From Ravibacter arvi (GTDB taxonomy: Bacteria > Bacteroidota > Bacteroidia > Cytophagales > Spirosomataceae), in assembly GCF_039540405.1 (NCBI RefSeq), contig NZ_BAABEY010000025.1, forward strand, positions 186,001-250,000: DNA of 64,000 nt, given 5' to 3'. Under the pieces are notes generated by a model. It was given only the letters and a program-made list of their open reading frames with translations, did not search any database and was not told the origin of the DNA. Within the stretch, counting starts at the first letter, position 1; each line of letters opens with the position of its first letter. The position numbers were made by a program, and so were the translations under genes. Of this stretch, positions 63,201-64,000 are shown piece by piece.

Positions 63201-64000
63201 ATGGCCACACATCACCCCGAAAATATCGACATGCTTCTGGTCAAAACACTGGCAGGAGAAGCTTCGTCTACAGAATTTTCTCTTCTGGAGGATTGGCTGA
63301 GCCAAAGCCCGGAAAATGAAAAATATTACAACCAGTTCCGGCAAATCTGGGACAAAAGTGCTTCTCTGTTGCCTGAGCAGGGCCTGAACGAGGAAACTGC
63401 CTGGGAGGAATTCAGAAAAAGAACTGCGCGGCAAACCGGTACACGCACACGCAATCTCCGGCCGTTATTAAGAATAGCGGCAACTGTCCTGCTTTTGATA
63501 GGCGCCGGTATCGTTTTTTACCTTTCAGGCCCGGCAAAAGAAACCACCGGCCGCGTTGTGAGCAGCCGGCACGAGACCCTGCATGAAACGCTTTCGGACG
63601 GATCCGAGGTATACCTTAACAAACATTCAAGGATGACCTTTCAGACCGATTTCAGCAACGAAACCACAAGAAAAGTAACCCTGGAAGGAGAAGCATTTTT
63701 CAAGGTGGCCAGGGACACGGCAAAACCGTTTATTATTACCGTAGGCAACGTAGAAGTTAAGGTATTGGGAACATCTTTCAATGTCAAAGCGGGTAAGGAA
63801 GGAACGGAGGTAATCGTAAAAACCGGTAAAGTTGAGGTAACCGGCGGAGGAAAGCGCGCCATTCTCCTCCCCGGCCAGGCAGTTACGGTTCCCGGGAACT
63901 CTGGCGAATGGCAAAAGATCCGGCAAGAAGATGAGTTATATCAATACTATGTAGACAAAAAGCTGGTGTCGAACAACCTGCCCCTGCTCAGGGTTATCAA
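63201..64000 (+). CDS. FecR family anti-sigma factor, 3' partial
   Basis: The ATG at 63201, 3 bp after the sigma stop, opens a frame that runs off the window end (266 codons seen). The N-terminal part (MATHHPENIDMLLVKTLAGEASSTEFSLLEDWL) is the cytoplasmic sigma-binding region. One membrane span lies at about 87-107 (LLRIAATVLLLIGAGIVFYLSG). The FecR domain follows (HETLSDGSEVYLNKHSRMTF, LEGEAFFKVARDTAKPF, VEVKVLGTSFNVKAG). The C-terminal DUF4974 region is only begun. It should hold the sigma factor at 62619. Confidence 0.93.
   Translation, partial: MATHHPENIDMLLVKTLAGEASSTEFSLLEDWLSQSPENEKYYNQFRQIWDKSASLLPEQGLNEETAWEEFRKRTARQTGTRTRNLRPLLRIAATVLLLIGAGIVFYLSGPAKETTGRVVSSRHETLHETLSDGSEVYLNKHSRMTFQTDFSNETTRKVTLEGEAFFKVARDTAKPFIITVGNVEVKVLGTSFNVKAGKEGTEVIVKTGKVEVTGGGKRAILLPGQAVTVPGNSGEWQKIRQEDELYQYYVDKKLVSNNLPLLRVI

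Noticed and set aside
1..64000. tRNA, rRNA, complete insertion sequences or prophage
   Set aside because: No cloverleaf, rRNA-like segment, transposase, integrase or phage structural gene was recognised by eye in the window.

Overview
The window reads as chromosomal DNA of a Bacteroidota bacterium, most likely a Cytophagales/Spirosomataceae type (Dyadobacter-like). The evidence is four SusC/SusD-type sets or parts of sets, ECF sigma/FecR pairs, a groESL-secG-lptE-miaB housekeeping block, signal peptides of the Bacteroidota kind, and promoters of the TTTG / TAnnTTTG type. The genus is a guess. No rRNA, tRNA, prophage, complete IS or CRISPR array was seen.

Layout. (1) 1-16.6 kb: a plus-strand run of exported proteins. 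It starts with a SusD cut by the window edge and a polysaccharide deacetylase. A minus-strand YefM-YoeB toxin-antitoxin remnant then interrupts it. After that come a LamG-EEP phosphodiesterase, a GMC oxidoreductase with its Tat-bearing small subunit, an alpha/beta hydrolase, a sialate-O-acetylesterase-like protein, two ceramidase-like paralogues flanking a large cytochrome-c/HEAT-repeat lipoprotein, and a second deacetylase. Spacing of these genes is mostly 0-50 bp or overlapping, so they are probably one or two operons for a decorated glycan or glycolipid. (2) 16.6-18.2 kb: an array of about 170-bp hairpin repeats with a small GIY-YIG nuclease gene inside. (3) 18.3-28.3 kb: a small lipoprotein, a SusC/SusD pair, an outer-membrane beta-barrel receptor on the minus strand and an LTA-synthase-like sulfatase-fold enzyme. 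(4) 28.5-35.3 kb, minus strand: miaB, a sigma-54 activator, lptE, a TPR-like protein, secG, groES and groEL. (5) 35.6-44.4 kb: a TPR protein, an exported superoxide dismutase, recR, clpS, a sodium:solute symporter, a P-type cation ATPase, a YjbR protein and an SGNH hydrolase whose motif order is circularly permuted. (6) 44.9-50.0 kb: a minus-strand SusC/SusD pair. (7) 50.5-62.4 kb: an ECF sigma factor, a FecR anti-sigma factor, an STN-containing SusC, a SusD, a FAD oxidoreductase and a sugar dehydrogenase-PKD-cytochrome c-CBM fusion. This is a complete cell-surface-signalled uptake and oxidation module. (8) 62.6 kb to the end: a second ECF sigma/FecR pair, cut by the window edge.

Four families of short interspersed, mostly palindromic repeats fill the intergenic spaces. 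Points that most deserve a second look: the circularly permuted SGNH hydrolase; a YoeB toxin gene whose only two lesions are conserved Trp codons turned into TGA while all known catalytic residues and the operator remain; the GIY-YIG gene inside a satellite-like hairpin array; and paired ceramidase-like proteins that keep the zinc-site residues but have Ala where ceramidases have the catalytic Ser.
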